64,000 nt of DNA from Rhipidocladum racemiflorum. Lineage: Eukaryota > Streptophyta > Magnoliopsida > Poales > Poaceae. Below, piece after piece: positions 19,545-31,685 of the stretch. How positions within the stretch are numbered: the stretch's first letter is position 1; each line of letters starts with the position of its first letter. The translations under genes were made by a program, and so were the position numbers. The stretch is taken from NCBI GenBank assembly GCA_036346355.1, contig CM070580.1, positions 62,946,854 through 63,010,853 of the forward strand, given 5' to 3'. A model generated the notes under the pieces. That model was not told the origin of the DNA. It worked only from the letters and a program-made list of their open reading frames with translations, and ran no database searches.

Positions 19545-22500
19545 CTACGAGCCTTCAGAGTTCTTTGGAGGCGAAGGACGTGTAAGAAGAGTATGGATCA
19601 ATGGATCGTTGTTGTCTTCATCATAAAACTCGCCCTTTTTGTTGATGACTTCCCTCATGATGAAGTAGGCGAGCTGTCCCTGAATGGCTTGGATTTCAAC
19701 AGGAAGCAATCCTGCCGTAGGCAATTTGAGGCGCTACAAGTAGGAAAATAAAATCTCAGAGTTCATCTTCGGGGAAATTGAATGGTGCGAATAAATTCGT
19801 GAAGTGAACATGACAAACCTCTACGTCATTGTCTACTATTGTAGAACCTAAGATTTCGCGCATGTATTGGCACACAAAGTACCCACACAAATTTGTGCCT
19901 TGCGACTGCTTGTGGCACTGCAATATAAGAATATTGCTTGCGATATCAGAATATTGAAGGAATTATTTACTATGAAATGCGATATAAGAATATTGCTTGC
20001 GTGCGTACCGGAAATTTAGTACGGACTGAAAAGGATTTCTGGAATGGCCGGTATCTCAAGCTTTTTGTACAATATCTTTTGAACGCCTCATTCATTAGTC
20101 TTAACAGCTCTTCGTACTCTTTTTTGTCTTTGTCCAGTGGGTCCATGATCAGCAGCTTGCTCTTTTCAGGAGTAATTACTACAAGAATCCAGTGGAACCT
20201 ACATACGCATGTATGATGCTATAGTCATTACTCCTAGGATCAGAGTGATGAACGAATTCAACGAATAATTTAACTAGCCAGCGAGAAACTTACTTAAAAT
20301 TGTATGGAAGAAGTATGAAGTCCTTATCTTGTAGTTTTAGCAACGCCCTGTATACGTATTCCTCGACCTCCTTTGGTGTTCTCGTGATTCGGTCTGACAG
20401 ACCGTTCCCGGGTCGAGGAATCCCACTGGCCCCTTGGTTCTTCTCAGTTCAATCAACTCGCATCTAGATAAGGAAAAAGTTAGACATGATATTTATCGGT
20501 ATTACATGAATGTAAACCATGATTTATATATTACCCACTTACAGTGCCCAGCATCTCAAAAAACAGACGTTGAGGGCGTCGTGATAGAACAGGTTGTGCA
20601 AGTCAGCGAAGTCTATCAGGAAGTAGCCAGGACCCTCATGGTGAAAATGTTCCTCCTGGAAAATGGCAGTGATCACCTTCGGGAGTACATCTTGGTTGGA
20701 TCGCTCCATGTACCAGTTATGTAATCACTGCATCATGAGTGTTAGGCTATTAAACTTTGATTCGGTGACTAATGTCTTCCCCATCTCGAATTTCAGCCTT
20801 TCCTGATTATCTTGTCCTTTAGATTTCGCCTTGCCCTTTCTTTTTCCCAAGATAACATCATACTCTGTTCTGGCTTCGCCTGATCTAACTGATATGGCTT
20901 GTCTATTGCGCCATTTCTTTGGATCAGGTGTTGTAAGTTCATCATTTGAAGTGGTCGCACTAAGCATTTCATGATGAGGTGCTGGTGACGAATTGGCTCC
21001 TGGAATAGGCTCCTTTGAAGTGGGCGCACTAGCAATTTGACGCTCAGGTGTTGGTGATGAATGGGCGAGTTCTATCGCATGAGAGTCCGGCACCACATGG
21101 TCCAAGACGATGTCACGCTTACGCCACTAGATGAATGTGTGAACGGCACTTCCTAGAGTTGTAACCTCATCATTACAGGCATTTCGGCCCGATGTTACCA
21201 AAATGTGGAAGCACCGTGTCCACCTGGACCTTTGCATAACCCGAGCTATCGGAGAGTTGTGCAAAACATCCCCTTGTTGGTATGGATAAGCTATCCTGTA
21301 GCGACTTTGTAAAAATATGTTCATCACGGTACATTGAGTCGGGCAGGTGTGGGGTCTTGTATGTCGTCCACAGGATAATGAGTGTTATCCGGTTGTTCCA
21401 ATGGTGTGGACGCCAAGAATCGCTACGGCGATTCGTAGGGCTGGCGAGAACAGTGTTGTGTCCTTGCGACTGGCTCATAGCTTCTTGTACTTTTTGCTGA
21501 ACTTGTTGTGCTATGGTGCCTTGTAATTCTCGAAGCACCTTTTCCTTCATCAGTTCCAAATCCCGTTCCGCACGCTCTTCTTTGGATCTCTTGCGGCTCC
21601 TATAAGAGTCTTCATGCTCTGGGAAACCTATCTTCCAGGGAACCTTAACCCCAACGCCTCGTGTCCGACCAGGGTGCTCTTTGTTTCCCAAGGCCGCTGT
21701 TAGTTCGTCCTTCTCCCTATCCCCGTGAAAATTTCCTTGGGTGGACTCGACGTGCAGCTCCTGAATTCGTTGGGAGATTGCCTCATCAGTGCTGCTTTTG
21801 AAGACTAAGCCCCCATCAGACATGATACATGCCTTTGCTAGCACATAATGCTTTACTCGATCCGGTAATCCGGCCAAGGGACTTGTGCCAGTCGATCGGA
21901 CTGCATCTGATTCTTGCCTCTCCCACAGGGGAATTTTACCCGCGTAGCCGCTCGTGCCTAGTCTGTGGGGGTGAGTGTTCATCCTTGTAATCTGTCAGTG
22001 GTCTTCACTGGATTTCATTACTGTTTCATATTGCTTCATCACAACAAATTCCTCCCAATATGGCTCTACTTTAGGATAATCTCCGATGGCTGACCGATCT
22101 TTCATCACATAGTTTGTATTCAGCCTGGACTTGAAGTTCCTCCATGCGACATCCATGGTTATCAACGCATTTCGACGCACGAGCTCTTCGGCATCTTCGG
22201 GGAATTCAAAAGATTCTTTCAGCTCTGTCCATAGATCCATTTTTGTGGCACCGGGCACTTTGTGCCAATCCAAATAGGTGATTGGAACTTTATCCCTTGC
22301 GATGTACCCGCATGTTGACCTATATTTTGATGCAATTTTTTTTGGTGAAACAGGGACTCCAGCATCTGATACCCTCGTTATGGTATGCCGGCCTTCAGGC
22401 TTCTTAGTTTTCCCTCGGCCTCGACGTCTTGCAACAGGAGCATCAGCGGGGGAGGCCTCGGCATCTGAGGTGGTTCGATGGATATTAAGGTATCTGCTTG

Positions 22501-22561
22501 GGCTTGAGTTCGGCGAAGGGTTGGAACCATCCTCTAACCCAGGCTGGGGCTCAGACTCCAT
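19545..22561 (-). pseudogene. CACTA C Transposase_24 / Ulp1-protease gene, degenerate
   Basis: Starts at the ATG at 22561. Residues ~50-180 are a Transposase_24 (Ptta/En/Spm) domain (GYIARDKVPITYLDWHKVP, VAWRNFKSRLNTNYV), continued in the same frame from 21982 with THPHRLGTSGYAGKIPLW and a basic coiled-coil stretch (SYRSRKRSKEERAERDLELM). The 3' half encodes a C48 Ulp1-type cysteine protease: LHNWYMERS, DFILLPYNF, the catalytic His segment (RFHWILVVITPEKSKL), Asp in IMDPLD, and the Gln-Cys segment QSQGTNLCGYFVCQYM. The C-terminus (IQAIQGQLAYFIMREVINKK) ends at TAG 19545-19547. Introns are inferred at 20480-20520, 20280, 20020 and 19800. In-frame TGA codons at 21992-21994 and just after 20725, plus a one-base loss near 20405, break it. 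The catalytic triad itself is preserved in sequence. Role in transposition of such Ulp1 fusions is not settled. Confidence 0.85.
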
Positions 22562-24180
22562 ACGAACTACATATATACAGATTGTAGGTTATTATGACGG
22601 ACAGGTTGAGGAGGACTTTAAAGGTAGCAAAATGTAGTTCATACATACCATTGGCACTACTAATTAATTACACATCAAACAGATTGAGCACATTAGATTT
22701 AAGAGAATGTAAGTTAATTGATTGATATTGCTCTCAGGCACTTGGTGTAGGAATGCTAGAGACTAGCTCCTACCTCATCTACACCTGGGTCAAGTTTATC
22801 TCATTTGAAGTAGACAATTAACTATGTAAATAAGGCCTTCAATCCTTACCTTCCTAATCATGCAGTTTAAGGTATTAGTTAATCAATTTCACTGTTCTTA
22901 TGATCATACCATCGGAATAATACATATATACCGATTTTAGGTTATTTAATCAACCGAACCAACATATATAGCAGTGCATATTGGCAAATATAGTAACACA
23001 TACAGTACTCAAAAAAGAACAACTACAGGTAAAGAATAATGAACAAGCTTTGCAACAATGAAATGAAGTAAACAATTTTTACCATGTAAGTCTACTGATT
23101 GAAGGCCTAATTCACAACATTAATTGTCTAATTCATCATTTGACCCAATTTGCATCATCGAGCAAAAAAAGAAAAACCAAAAGAAAACATTGAAGCATTG
23201 ACATGTACATTGAAACATTGAAGCATTTGCATCTTATGATGACAAAAGATGGTAAAATGATGTGCCTTACGGACACAATGGACTACAAGATGCCTTGGTT
23301 TAAAATTAATATGGTACAAACAGTGACAAGTTCTTCACAATCAGTAATCAAGTCAACATAATTGCCAAGTGAGAAACACAAATAATATCAAGAGCACAAA
23401 CAATAGGATAATCATAGATGAAAAATAGGATCCTCAGCTTTCCTTTCTTCAAAAATTGTGCGAAAGCATCCAGAAGCAGGAAATTAAGTTCCGCTAGGTA
23501 GGATATGCTGTCCTACAATTGGAACTCGATCATGTTTCAAAGTAGGATATGCATTCGCACCAAGGTATAATAGAAAAATTATCGAAGATCTATACATTTA
23601 GGATTTGCTATAGTTTCTAGAAAATAAAAAGTAAACATATGCCTCCTTTTCAAGGTCTGCAATCACATACATGAGCATTTCTGAAAATGCATGCATGAAG
23701 TGTGAAAATATATATACATATGTAAGCTTTCTGTTCTCATCCAAATCATATGATGCAATATATATACATAAATAATGTCAAGAACTACCACTTATAAAAC
23801 GAAATAGCCAATATATCCAACTATATATTGATTCGTCTCATCTGAAAAAGAAATGAAAAAGGCGCTACCACGAAGCATATTTAGCACAACAGAAAATTGA
23901 AACAGAACATAATTATATAGCATTCAGAAAACACAAACATAACAGTATATTTGAAATGTGATCTTGCTACGTTTAGGAGAATATAAACATGGCAATCAGG
24001 CTCACATTATTGCAACTCTACAGCATAATGTATCCTATCTTTCTGTAAACATGGCAATTAGGAGAATATAAACATGGCAATTAGGAAAATGCTAGTAACG
24101 TTAATTGACAACTACAACAAGAACCTACATATTGCATCCTATTCTCCAGACTTGACATGTATATCATAGCAACACATGTA
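22562..24180. other. AT-rich probable first intron of the Transposase_24/Ulp1 gene
   Basis: No coding frame. It separates the GC-rich block at 24181-24470 from the start of recognisable coding at 22561 and is inferred to be an intron in minus orientation. Contains short repeats (GAGAATATAAACATGGCAAT at about 23970 and again near 24060). Confidence 0.45.
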
Positions 24181-24470
24181 GCACTAACCGGGCAGGCAGA
24201 GTTGAGCATCGGGCAGGGCGGAGTTGCGCACGGCGGCGGGGTCGCGGGTGTCACTGGGAGGGCGTGGGTGCGACATCCGGCGTCGGCGTGGGCTCCGGGA
24301 GATCTTGTGCCCGGCGGGGACGGCGCGTGGGGACGACTTGACGGGGCGGAGGTGGCCGACGGGGGCTCCGGGCGAGGCTGGGCCGGACGAGGGCGCCGGG
24401 CGGGGACGGGTCGAACGGGGGTGCTGGGAGACCTTGCAGCGGGAGGAGAGACCTTTGCGGGAGGAGCATT
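24181..24470 (-). other. GC-rich probable 5' exon behind an internal promoter of CACTA C
   Basis: A sharply GC-rich block within AT-rich DNA, lying just downstream (minus strand) of a TATA box. An ATG at 24467-24469 opens a Pro/Arg/Ser-rich frame of low complexity that fits no family; frames on both strands are open only because of the composition. I read it as the leader or first exon of the Transposase_24/Ulp1 transcript, by position only. Confidence 0.4.
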
Positions 24471-24496
24471 GTATTTTTAGGGTTAAGTGTGGACAT

Positions 24497-24503
24497 TTAT
24501 ATA
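24497..24503 (-). promoter_or_regulatory. TATA box of the internal CACTA C promoter
   Basis: Minus strand reads CCCTATATAAATG, directly downstream of three to four GTGGCGGTT-type repeats and about 30 bases before the GC-rich leader. Confidence 0.55.
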
Positions 24504-24504
24504 G

Positions 24505-24632
24505 GGCAGTATTAGTGGCGGTTTTTATTAAGAACCGCCACAGATAGTCCTTTTCAATGGCGGTTTTTATTACCAACCGCCACAGATAGTCCTTATCAGT
24601 GGCGGTCTTTATTAAGAACCGCCACAGATACT
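24505..24632. repeat. Internal copy of the CACTA C subterminal repeat array
   Basis: Three paired units of AGTGGCGGTTTTTATTA...AACCGCCACAGATA between the two transposon genes, thousands of bases from either end. There is no CACTA terminus beside it. It sits at the position of a promoter for the second gene. Confidence 0.8.
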
Positions 24633-24913
24633 ATTTTTAAGATTTTCTTTTGATATCAAGCTATGACCTGATGTATTAATGTAACTATAATATATTAACT
24701 ACTAATTATTCTTAATTAATTTATCTATGATGTTTAAATATATATTATTACTAAATTTACTAATTGCTAGTGGATGTATGTGTTTACTTATCTCACATGT
24801 CAAAATAAAAGAGTATTACAGATACCAAAAATTGCCATTACTCATAATACATATTTTTGACATTAAATTTCTATTACCCCACATAAATACACACATTTTG
24901 CCATTACTCCTAC

Positions 24914-27900
24914 CTAATTATTTTCTTTCACAATTTGGCCTTCATGATCATCGCGATGATAGGTGGCTTCCGGAGTAGTTTCTTCTTCGAGCCTGATGCT
25001 GCCATCTACGAAAGGAGGCAACTCATCAAACTGGTTGTACTCTTCTTCATCCACGACATTCTGAACTCCGACGATCCTTCGTTTTCCTTGAAGAACTACA
25101 TGACGCTTCTTATCTGCCGGGTCGATTACATAGAAGACTTGTGCTACTTGCTTCGCAAGAACGAATGGTTCGTATCTATATCCGACTTGCTCGATGTCCA
25201 CAGTAGTGAAGCCATATTTGTCCACCTTGACACCCTTTGGGAGTTGGACCCAATGACACCGAAACACCGGGATCTTGAAAATGCAGTAGTCGAGCTCCCA
25301 AATCTCCTCTATAACCCCATAGAAGCTGCTCTTCTTGCTGCCTGTGTTGTCGTAGGCATCTATACGGACACCACTGTTTTGGTAAGTACTTTTGCTATCC
25401 TGAGCTCTCGTGTAAAATGTATATCCATTTATGTCGTATCCTTGCCATGTCACGATTGTACCTGACGGCCTTTTTGCCAACCACCTCAACGTAACATTGG
25501 TTTCTTCACCAGACATGTGCTCCTTGAACCAATGATTGAACACACGATTGTGCTCTTTTGTTATCCAAACCTCTGATCGTCCACGATTTTCCCTCCGCAA
25601 CTTATCCTTGTGCATGTCCATATACGGGGACACCTCCACTGACTGTTGCAAGACTGTGAAATGAGCTTGTTCGAACAGAAAATGATCATAAGAATTTGTG
25701 GATTTCTTTCCTATTACTCCTTTCCCAGCTAGCCTCCCCTCATGGCGTGAGAGCACTCCTACCGGTTCAAACTCGTGCATGTAATCGATGCAGAACTCAA
25801 TAACCTCCTCAGTTGCATAACCTTCTACAATGGAACCTTCCGGCCGCGATCGATTACGCACATATTTCTTCAGAACACCCATGTACCTTTCGAACGGGTA
25901 CATCTGATGCAAGAATACTGGGCCACAAATATTTATCTCATTCACAACGTGAACAATGAGATGGACCATGATATCGAAAAATGATGGAGGAAAATACATA
26001 TCAAGCTGACACAGAGTCTTGACCACATCAGCCTGCAGTTCATAAAGTCCAACGGGATCGATGACCTTCTGTGAAATCGTGTTAAAGAAGAAACACAACC
26101 TCATAATTGCCTCTCGAACCTTGTCAGGCAAAATACCTCTAATTGCAATAGGGAGCATTTGTGTCATCATCACATGACAATCATGAGACTTCATGCCAGT
26201 TAACTTTAAATCTTTCATCGATACCAGTTTCTTGATGTTTGCGGAGTAACCGGACGGAACTTTCACACCGTGCAAGCACTTGTAGAGGTCTGTTTTCTCT
26301 TTCTTAGACAGAGTGTAGCATGCTGGGGGAAGGTAAAGTCGGCCTTTCCGGGTGTCTTGAGGATGTAGCTCAGCTCTGATCTTCATATCTTCCAGATCCC
26401 GACGGGCCTTCAGTCCATCCTTTGTTTTGTTAGGAATATTCAGTAAAAGGCCAAGCACGCTGTCACATACATTCTTCTCTACATGCATTACGTCGATGCA
26501 GTGTCGAACCTCTAAGTCCTTCCAATAGAGCAAGTCCCAAAATATGGATCTCTTCTTCCACGTGGTTTTCTCAGTACGAGACCTCGATGTACCCCTCTTT
26601 CCAAGAACAACATTGATATCCTTAACCATATCATATAGCTCTTCCTCGGTAAGAGGCCTTGGAGCTGAACCATCCTCTTTCGTACCGTCGAATTGTTTTT
26701 TCATATTGCGGTACGGGTGATTCCTTCGAAGGAACCGTCGGTGACTCATGTAGACTGTTTTCCTCGAGTTATTAAGCCACACACTACTAGTTTCATCTAG
26801 GCATTGGGGGCAGGCTTTAGCTCCTTTTATAGTACGTCCGAAAAGGTTACCTGGGTCGGAAATCATTGATGGTGCAGAACAACAATGCACGTAGAGTGAA
26901 GTACTCCCGTTTGTACTCATCCCATACCTGTACACCTTCATTCCACAGTAGCACAAGATCTTCCACCAATGGTTGTAGGTATACATCAATATCGTTGCCA
27001 GGTTGTCTCGGCCCTTGAATAAGCAGCGACATCATAATGTACTTTCGCTTCATACACAACCAAGGAGGAAGGTTGTAGGTACAGAGAGTCACAGGCCAGG
27101 TGCTATGAATGCTACTCATGTTGCCGAAAGGATTCATTCCATCCGTACTCAACCCAAACCTTATATTCCTCGGATCATTTCCGAAGTTCTCCCTAAAGAG
27201 CCTATCGATGGTTCTCCACTGGGCAGAATCAGCGGGGTGTCTCAGCTTGCCATCCCTCTTTCGCTCTTCTGAGTGCCATCGCATCAGCTTGGCATGCTTT
27301 TTGTTTGCAAATAAACGCTTTAGACGAGGTATTACTGGCAAATACCACACCACTTTAGCGGGAGCTCTATTCTTCACCTCTATACCTTCGTTGTCCTCGC
27401 CCTTACGCTTGTATCGCGATGCTTTACACACCGGACATACATGCGTCTCTGCGTAGTCTTTGCGATAGAGTATACAGTCGTTTGGACACGCGTGTATTCT
27501 TTCTACCTCCAATCCCAAGGGACATACAACCTTCTTAGCAAAATACGTGGTCTTAGGCAACAGGTTGCCCTCTGGAAGCATGTCCCCTAAGAGACGTAGC
27601 AACGCTATGAAACTCTTGTCGGACCAACCATTGCTGGCTTTCAATTTCAGTAGTGAAAGAACGGTGTGCAACTTTGTGTATTCCTCCTTGCAACTCGTGA
27701 ACAAAGGTTTCTCTGAGTCCTCCATCAAACCCTTGAACTGATTAAACTCTCTCTGACTACTGTAGTTTCCTTCTGCATCGCGCAACATTTGAGCCAGATT
27801 ATTGTCATCATCAACGACCAACCTATCCTCATCGGATCCAAACCCGATGTCAGCTGCCATATTGTCGGCTCCGGCTGCGTCCGACATTATCACATTGAAG

Positions 27901-28148
27901 TATGATCTCCACTTCACCGTGCCTTGTCCAACATGTATAGCTAGGTACAAAGCCCCTCCGAATCAAGTGCAAGTGGACTTGGTCTTTGTCCGAAAACATC
28001 TTCTCATTCTACAATCAATGCATGGACAATGTATGTACTTCGTCTTCTTTTGCAATTTGTTCTCCTCAGCTGCTCTTAGAAAAGCAGATACGCCGTCCAT
28101 GTATTCTCGGCTGTAACGGTTCGCATTGTACATCCATCTCCGGTCCAT
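24914..28148 (-). pseudogene. CACTA C TNP2-type transposase gene, frameshifted
   Basis: Minus-strand En/Spm transposase. The N-terminal Transposase-associated domain starts at 28148 (MDRRWMYNANRYSREYMDG, then IHCPCIDCR with its zinc-ligand cysteines). The TNP2 catalytic region spans about 27850-26500 (HACPNDCILYRKDYAETHVC, FGLSTDGMNPFG, TIKGAKACPQCLDETSS, the CIDVMHVEKNVCDSVLGLLL box). DUF4218-like (FFDIMVHLIVHVVNEINICG, PFERYMGVLKKYVRN) and DUF4216-like (SSFYGVIEEIWELDY) regions follow, ending at the stop at 24914. It would cut and join the CACTA ends. Single-base frameshifts near 28008 and 26862 (and probably one more near 27900) separate otherwise long clean frames, so decay is recent. Conserved acidic residues in the catalytic part are present. 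Confidence 0.9.
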
Positions 28149-29040
28149 CTACAATTAATTAAAGTAAAAATTATTATTATGCAATAACCTTAATTACATA
28201 AATCATCAACATATAAATTAATCTACAAAATGCTAGGTTAATAAAAATGCAAGGCAACTTCATTATCACCTATCTACCATATTAATAAAATTTATTGTTC
28301 ATTAATATATGCTTGCCATAATTTGTCATCTAAGAAAGGTAGACAACAATTAATCTAATGGAGCAAGGTAATAACTTTGCATTTGAAGAGAGTACATATA
28401 AACATTAAATTGCAACTACATATAAATTAACTATTAACTTTGCATTTGAAGAGAGTACAACCTTAATTAAACCATCATTGATAAAAATGAGCTAACAATA
28501 GCCACTAATGGAGCAAGATGTACACGCACGCACTAACGGTAAGAAAATTAATGGTAATTACAAACAAATCTAAGGTACTATGCATAGCCAAAATTAAAAT
28601 TTTCCTCTCAAGGAGCTAGATACTTCATCATCTCAAAATGCAAGGCAACCATATTAATTAAATTTAATGTTTATTAATATCCAACAATCTTAATTAAACC
28701 CATGTAATATATGCTTGCCACAATTTGTCATCCCAAAAAGGTAGACAACAATTAATCTAATGGAGCAAGGTAATAAATTCATCATCTAGATATAAATTAA
28801 TCTACAAAATGCTAGGTAAATAAAAAAAAAATTGAATCTAAGCTTTGCAATTGAAGAGAGGATAATCATAGATCTAAACATTAAATTGCAACTAAATCAC
28901 CAAAAATGAAGAGAGGGGAACAAATTACTCACCTCGTAACAACCCTAGGAGGTAAAAGCTCAAGATTCCTTGCAAACAAAATCTGAAATCTGAAACTTTG
29001 CTCTTTTTTCGGGGAGGAAGATGACCAGGAGCTTCTGTAG
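28149..29040. other. 5' leader/intron region of the TNP2 gene with a direct repeat
   Basis: AT-rich, noncoding. A block including GGTAGACAACAATTAATCTA and GGAGCAAGGTAATAA occurs at about 28310-28375 and again at 28710-28775, 400 bases apart, part of a longer imperfect direct repeat. Confidence 0.5.
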
Positions 29041-29058
29041 AGTGATGTAGTGACTAGC

Positions 29059-29065
29059 ATTTATA
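29059..29065 (-). promoter_or_regulatory. TATA box of the TNP2 gene
   Basis: Minus strand reads CTATAAATGC just inside the right subterminal array, the usual promoter place in En/Spm-type elements. Confidence 0.55.
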
Positions 29066-29077
29066 GTGGATGTTATT

Positions 29078-29452
29078 TGTGGCGGTTCTAAACTCAAACC
29101 GCCACAGATAATCATATCAGTGGCGGTTGTAAACTACAACCGCCACAAATAGTCAGATTATCAGTGGCGGTTTTTTCCTCCAGCCGCCACTGATAGTACC
29201 CAAGTATCAGTGGCGGTTTGTTCCTCCAGCCGCCACCGATAGTTAGATCATCAGTGGCGGTTTATGGTTTGAACCGCCACTGATAGCTATCGAGGTATCA
29301 GTGGCGGTTTCTAGTAACAACCGCCACTGATACTCAACTATCTGTGGCGGTTCGGAATAGAAACCGCCACTGATGACCCTGGCACCGGTTCGCACTAAAA
29401 AACCGCCACTGACAATCCTATTAGTGGCGGTTCCAATCAAACCGCCACTGAT
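29078..29452. repeat. Right subterminal repeat array of CACTA C
   Basis: About fourteen GTGGCGGTT/AACCGCCAC cores, mostly as TATCAGTGGCGGTT...AACCGCCACTGATA pairs. Same motif as the left and internal arrays. Confidence 0.88.
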
Positions 29453-29944
29453 AGGGCGTCTCCTATTTGCAGTTTTGTAGTAGTGATATGTCAGTATCTA
29501 GTAGTCATCACCATGATGCAAGCACACTTTGCTCTTTCTTTTCTGCTCTTTACTCTTCCAAATTATTGCATGGCGACTAAGAGAGGTGTACAAGACTTTT
29601 AGTGATACGCATAACAATACTAGTATTAATGACATACGGTACAGAAAAGGTGATCAAGGCCTCTTTCTGAGCTACCCACAAATCAACAAAAAGGGAAGAT
29701 GGCTGTTATAGTTTTCTCCTAGCTCCCCCTTACATTTCTATAACGAGGTGTACCATTGTAGTTTTCTCCAATAGCATTCTGTACTTTTTCCCATATTTGT
29801 TTCTTGTGTGGAAATTCCAATCTTTACTATTTGGCTGTATGAACATTGATTCTAAGCATTAGATGTGGCATCATTATTGATTTATTTGAGTCATTCTTAC
29901 TTTTTGTTACCTTTTAAATGCTTAGCATTAAAGTTAAAAGAAGA

Positions 29945-31685
29945 TGATGTCCCCCCATTCATCTTCTCAAGGAGGTGATGAGCCAACGAAAGGAAACCTG
30001 ACTCGAGGTCCAAGAGGAGCAAATAAAAGGCCCACGGACTGATATACCTGCGGTCGATCCGAAGGATGGGTACCCTACCGAACCAAGAAAGGTAGCGAAT
30101 GCATTCCAGACAATGTGCGGGATAGTCACACGGGAACGGATCCCCATCACCTATCCATCCTGGAAGTCACTGACTGACGAGAACCACAACGACGTGATGA
30201 CAAAAAAAAATTTATCATTCGAGAATCCAGAAGAATCCGTACTTCCAATGCGACAGATTGCACTGCTAGTGGTAGGAAAGGCGTGGAAGAACTTCAATAG
30301 CATACTTGTCAAAAACATCCGTCAACAAGAACAGGACTTCCTACTATAAGTATGGGTTCATTGATGAGGACGTATGGCCGCGTTTTGTTGAGTTGAAGAC
30401 GATAGACGAATTTGTGTCTCAAAGTGAAGCAAACATGGCCCTACAAGCAAGGAACACCCACCCCCACAAACTCGGCATCGCTGGGTATGCAGGGAAGAGG
30501 GCACAATGGGAGAGGGAGGACGAGGAGGCCTCCATGCCATTTGCATCAATCATTGACCAGCGCGCTAGAGACTGGCTAAGAGAGAGGTCATGTCCCACGT
30601 CTTCCGATACTATCTCCTTCACAAAACCCCGTGGATGAGGATGTCTGCCAACGCCTGGTAAGATATTGATCTACCAATTTTGTACATAATTAGTCAATAA
30701 TTTTATAAGTGAAGTAACTTGTCAGGATCTTTCGACTAGCATTGAGTACACAGTTTTTCGATGGCTCTTTTTTGCTAGACAGAGAGAAAGATGTACTCTC
30801 CATGGCCTTGGGAAACAAGGAACACCATGGTCACACACGAGGCAAATGGGTTTTCATTCCCTGGAAAGGATTCTAGATGACTTCGATAAATACCGGAGTA
30901 GGAAGAGAACCAAAGTTGAGCGTAAGGAATGGCTTCTAAAGAATCTTGATGAAAGGCTGAAAAAAGAATTCAACGATGGGATAAGAAGCCTTGAGGAAAT
31001 GCTCAATACTCAGGATAGATTACTTGTGAAAGCCCCAGACATATGTTTGCAATTCAACCCCACTACACATAAGAGTAGTTGTGCATCTGCCGCTCACCTA
31101 GATGAACACGACAGCAAATTTCCTATCTATGACATCAAGGTACTAATATATATCTCTTAAATACTCCATAAATATAACTGTTGGACACAATAGCCAATTG
31201 TGTACCATTGTGTAGGAGGCCACACGGTACAATCTCCAAGTGAGAGTTACCAATTGCTCCCTTCCTCTTCCGGCTGCTTGGGAACTCGTGTATCCATCCA
31301 CTGAAGGGGCGATGGTGCACGGTACCCTGGTAGCACCGTGTTTCACAAACGTCAATGTGGATAGTGTATATGACATTTTCCAAATCATCACGTGTGTTTC
31401 ACAAACATCAATGTGGATAGTGTATATGACATTTTCCAGATCATCACGCTACAGATGCTGCCAAACGACGAGATCATGACACTAGGGGATGCCATTAGCA
31501 CATTCATCTATTGGCCCAACAGCGACATCGAAGTACCCGAACTGCCTGAGTCGCCTGCTGCACCTGATCAGCACACCACCAAATCGGCTACCGTGCCTGT
31601 TGCATCAGAGGACTTTAATTGGTTTCTGACACACTTGTGTCCCGTGAAGACTCTCTACATTAGAAAGAAAGGAAAGGGCAAATGA
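29945..31685 (+). pseudogene. CACTA B Transposase_24 gene, degenerate
   Basis: Plus-strand remains of a Ptta/En/Spm Transposase_24 protein. An opening Ser/Gly-rich segment at 29945 is followed by the domain at 30113-30640 (CGIVTRERIPITYPSWKSL, VGKAWKNFNSILVKN, then NTHPHKLGIAGYAGKRAQWE) and a basic coiled-coil segment at 30846-31010 (KYRSRKRTKVERKEWLLKNL). The last part ends at a stop near 31683 after VKTLYIRKKGKGK. Frames change at about 30045, 30330 and 30640; a 60-base segment around CACAAACNTCAATGTGGATAG is duplicated at 31339-31445. No Ulp1 domain is visible here, unlike in C. Its 5' exon is proposed at 15700-15890, now 14 kb away because of C. Confidence 0.78.

Larger units (their letters stand above)
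16815..29485 (-). mobile_element. CACTA (En/Spm) transposon C, structurally complete, TSD ATA
   Basis: A 12.7-kb element with terminal CACTACTA at 16815 and TAGTAGTG ending at 29485, flanked by ATA at 16812-16814 and 29486-29488. Arrays of TCAGTGGCGGTT / AACCGCCACTGA motifs occupy 370 bp inside both ends. It carries, in minus-strand order, a TNP2 transposase gene, a Transposase_24/Ulp1 gene and exon pieces of two host genes (CCT1, MDAR). Both element genes have frame breaks, so mobility would need a helper. The intact ends and TSD make it the youngest of the three nested CACTA layers, since it interrupts B within A. Confidence 0.93.

Noticed and set aside
24157..24576. Long overlapping frames on both strands in the GC-rich block of CACTA C
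   Set aside because: No family similarity and open in four frames because of composition. Kept only as a probable leader.
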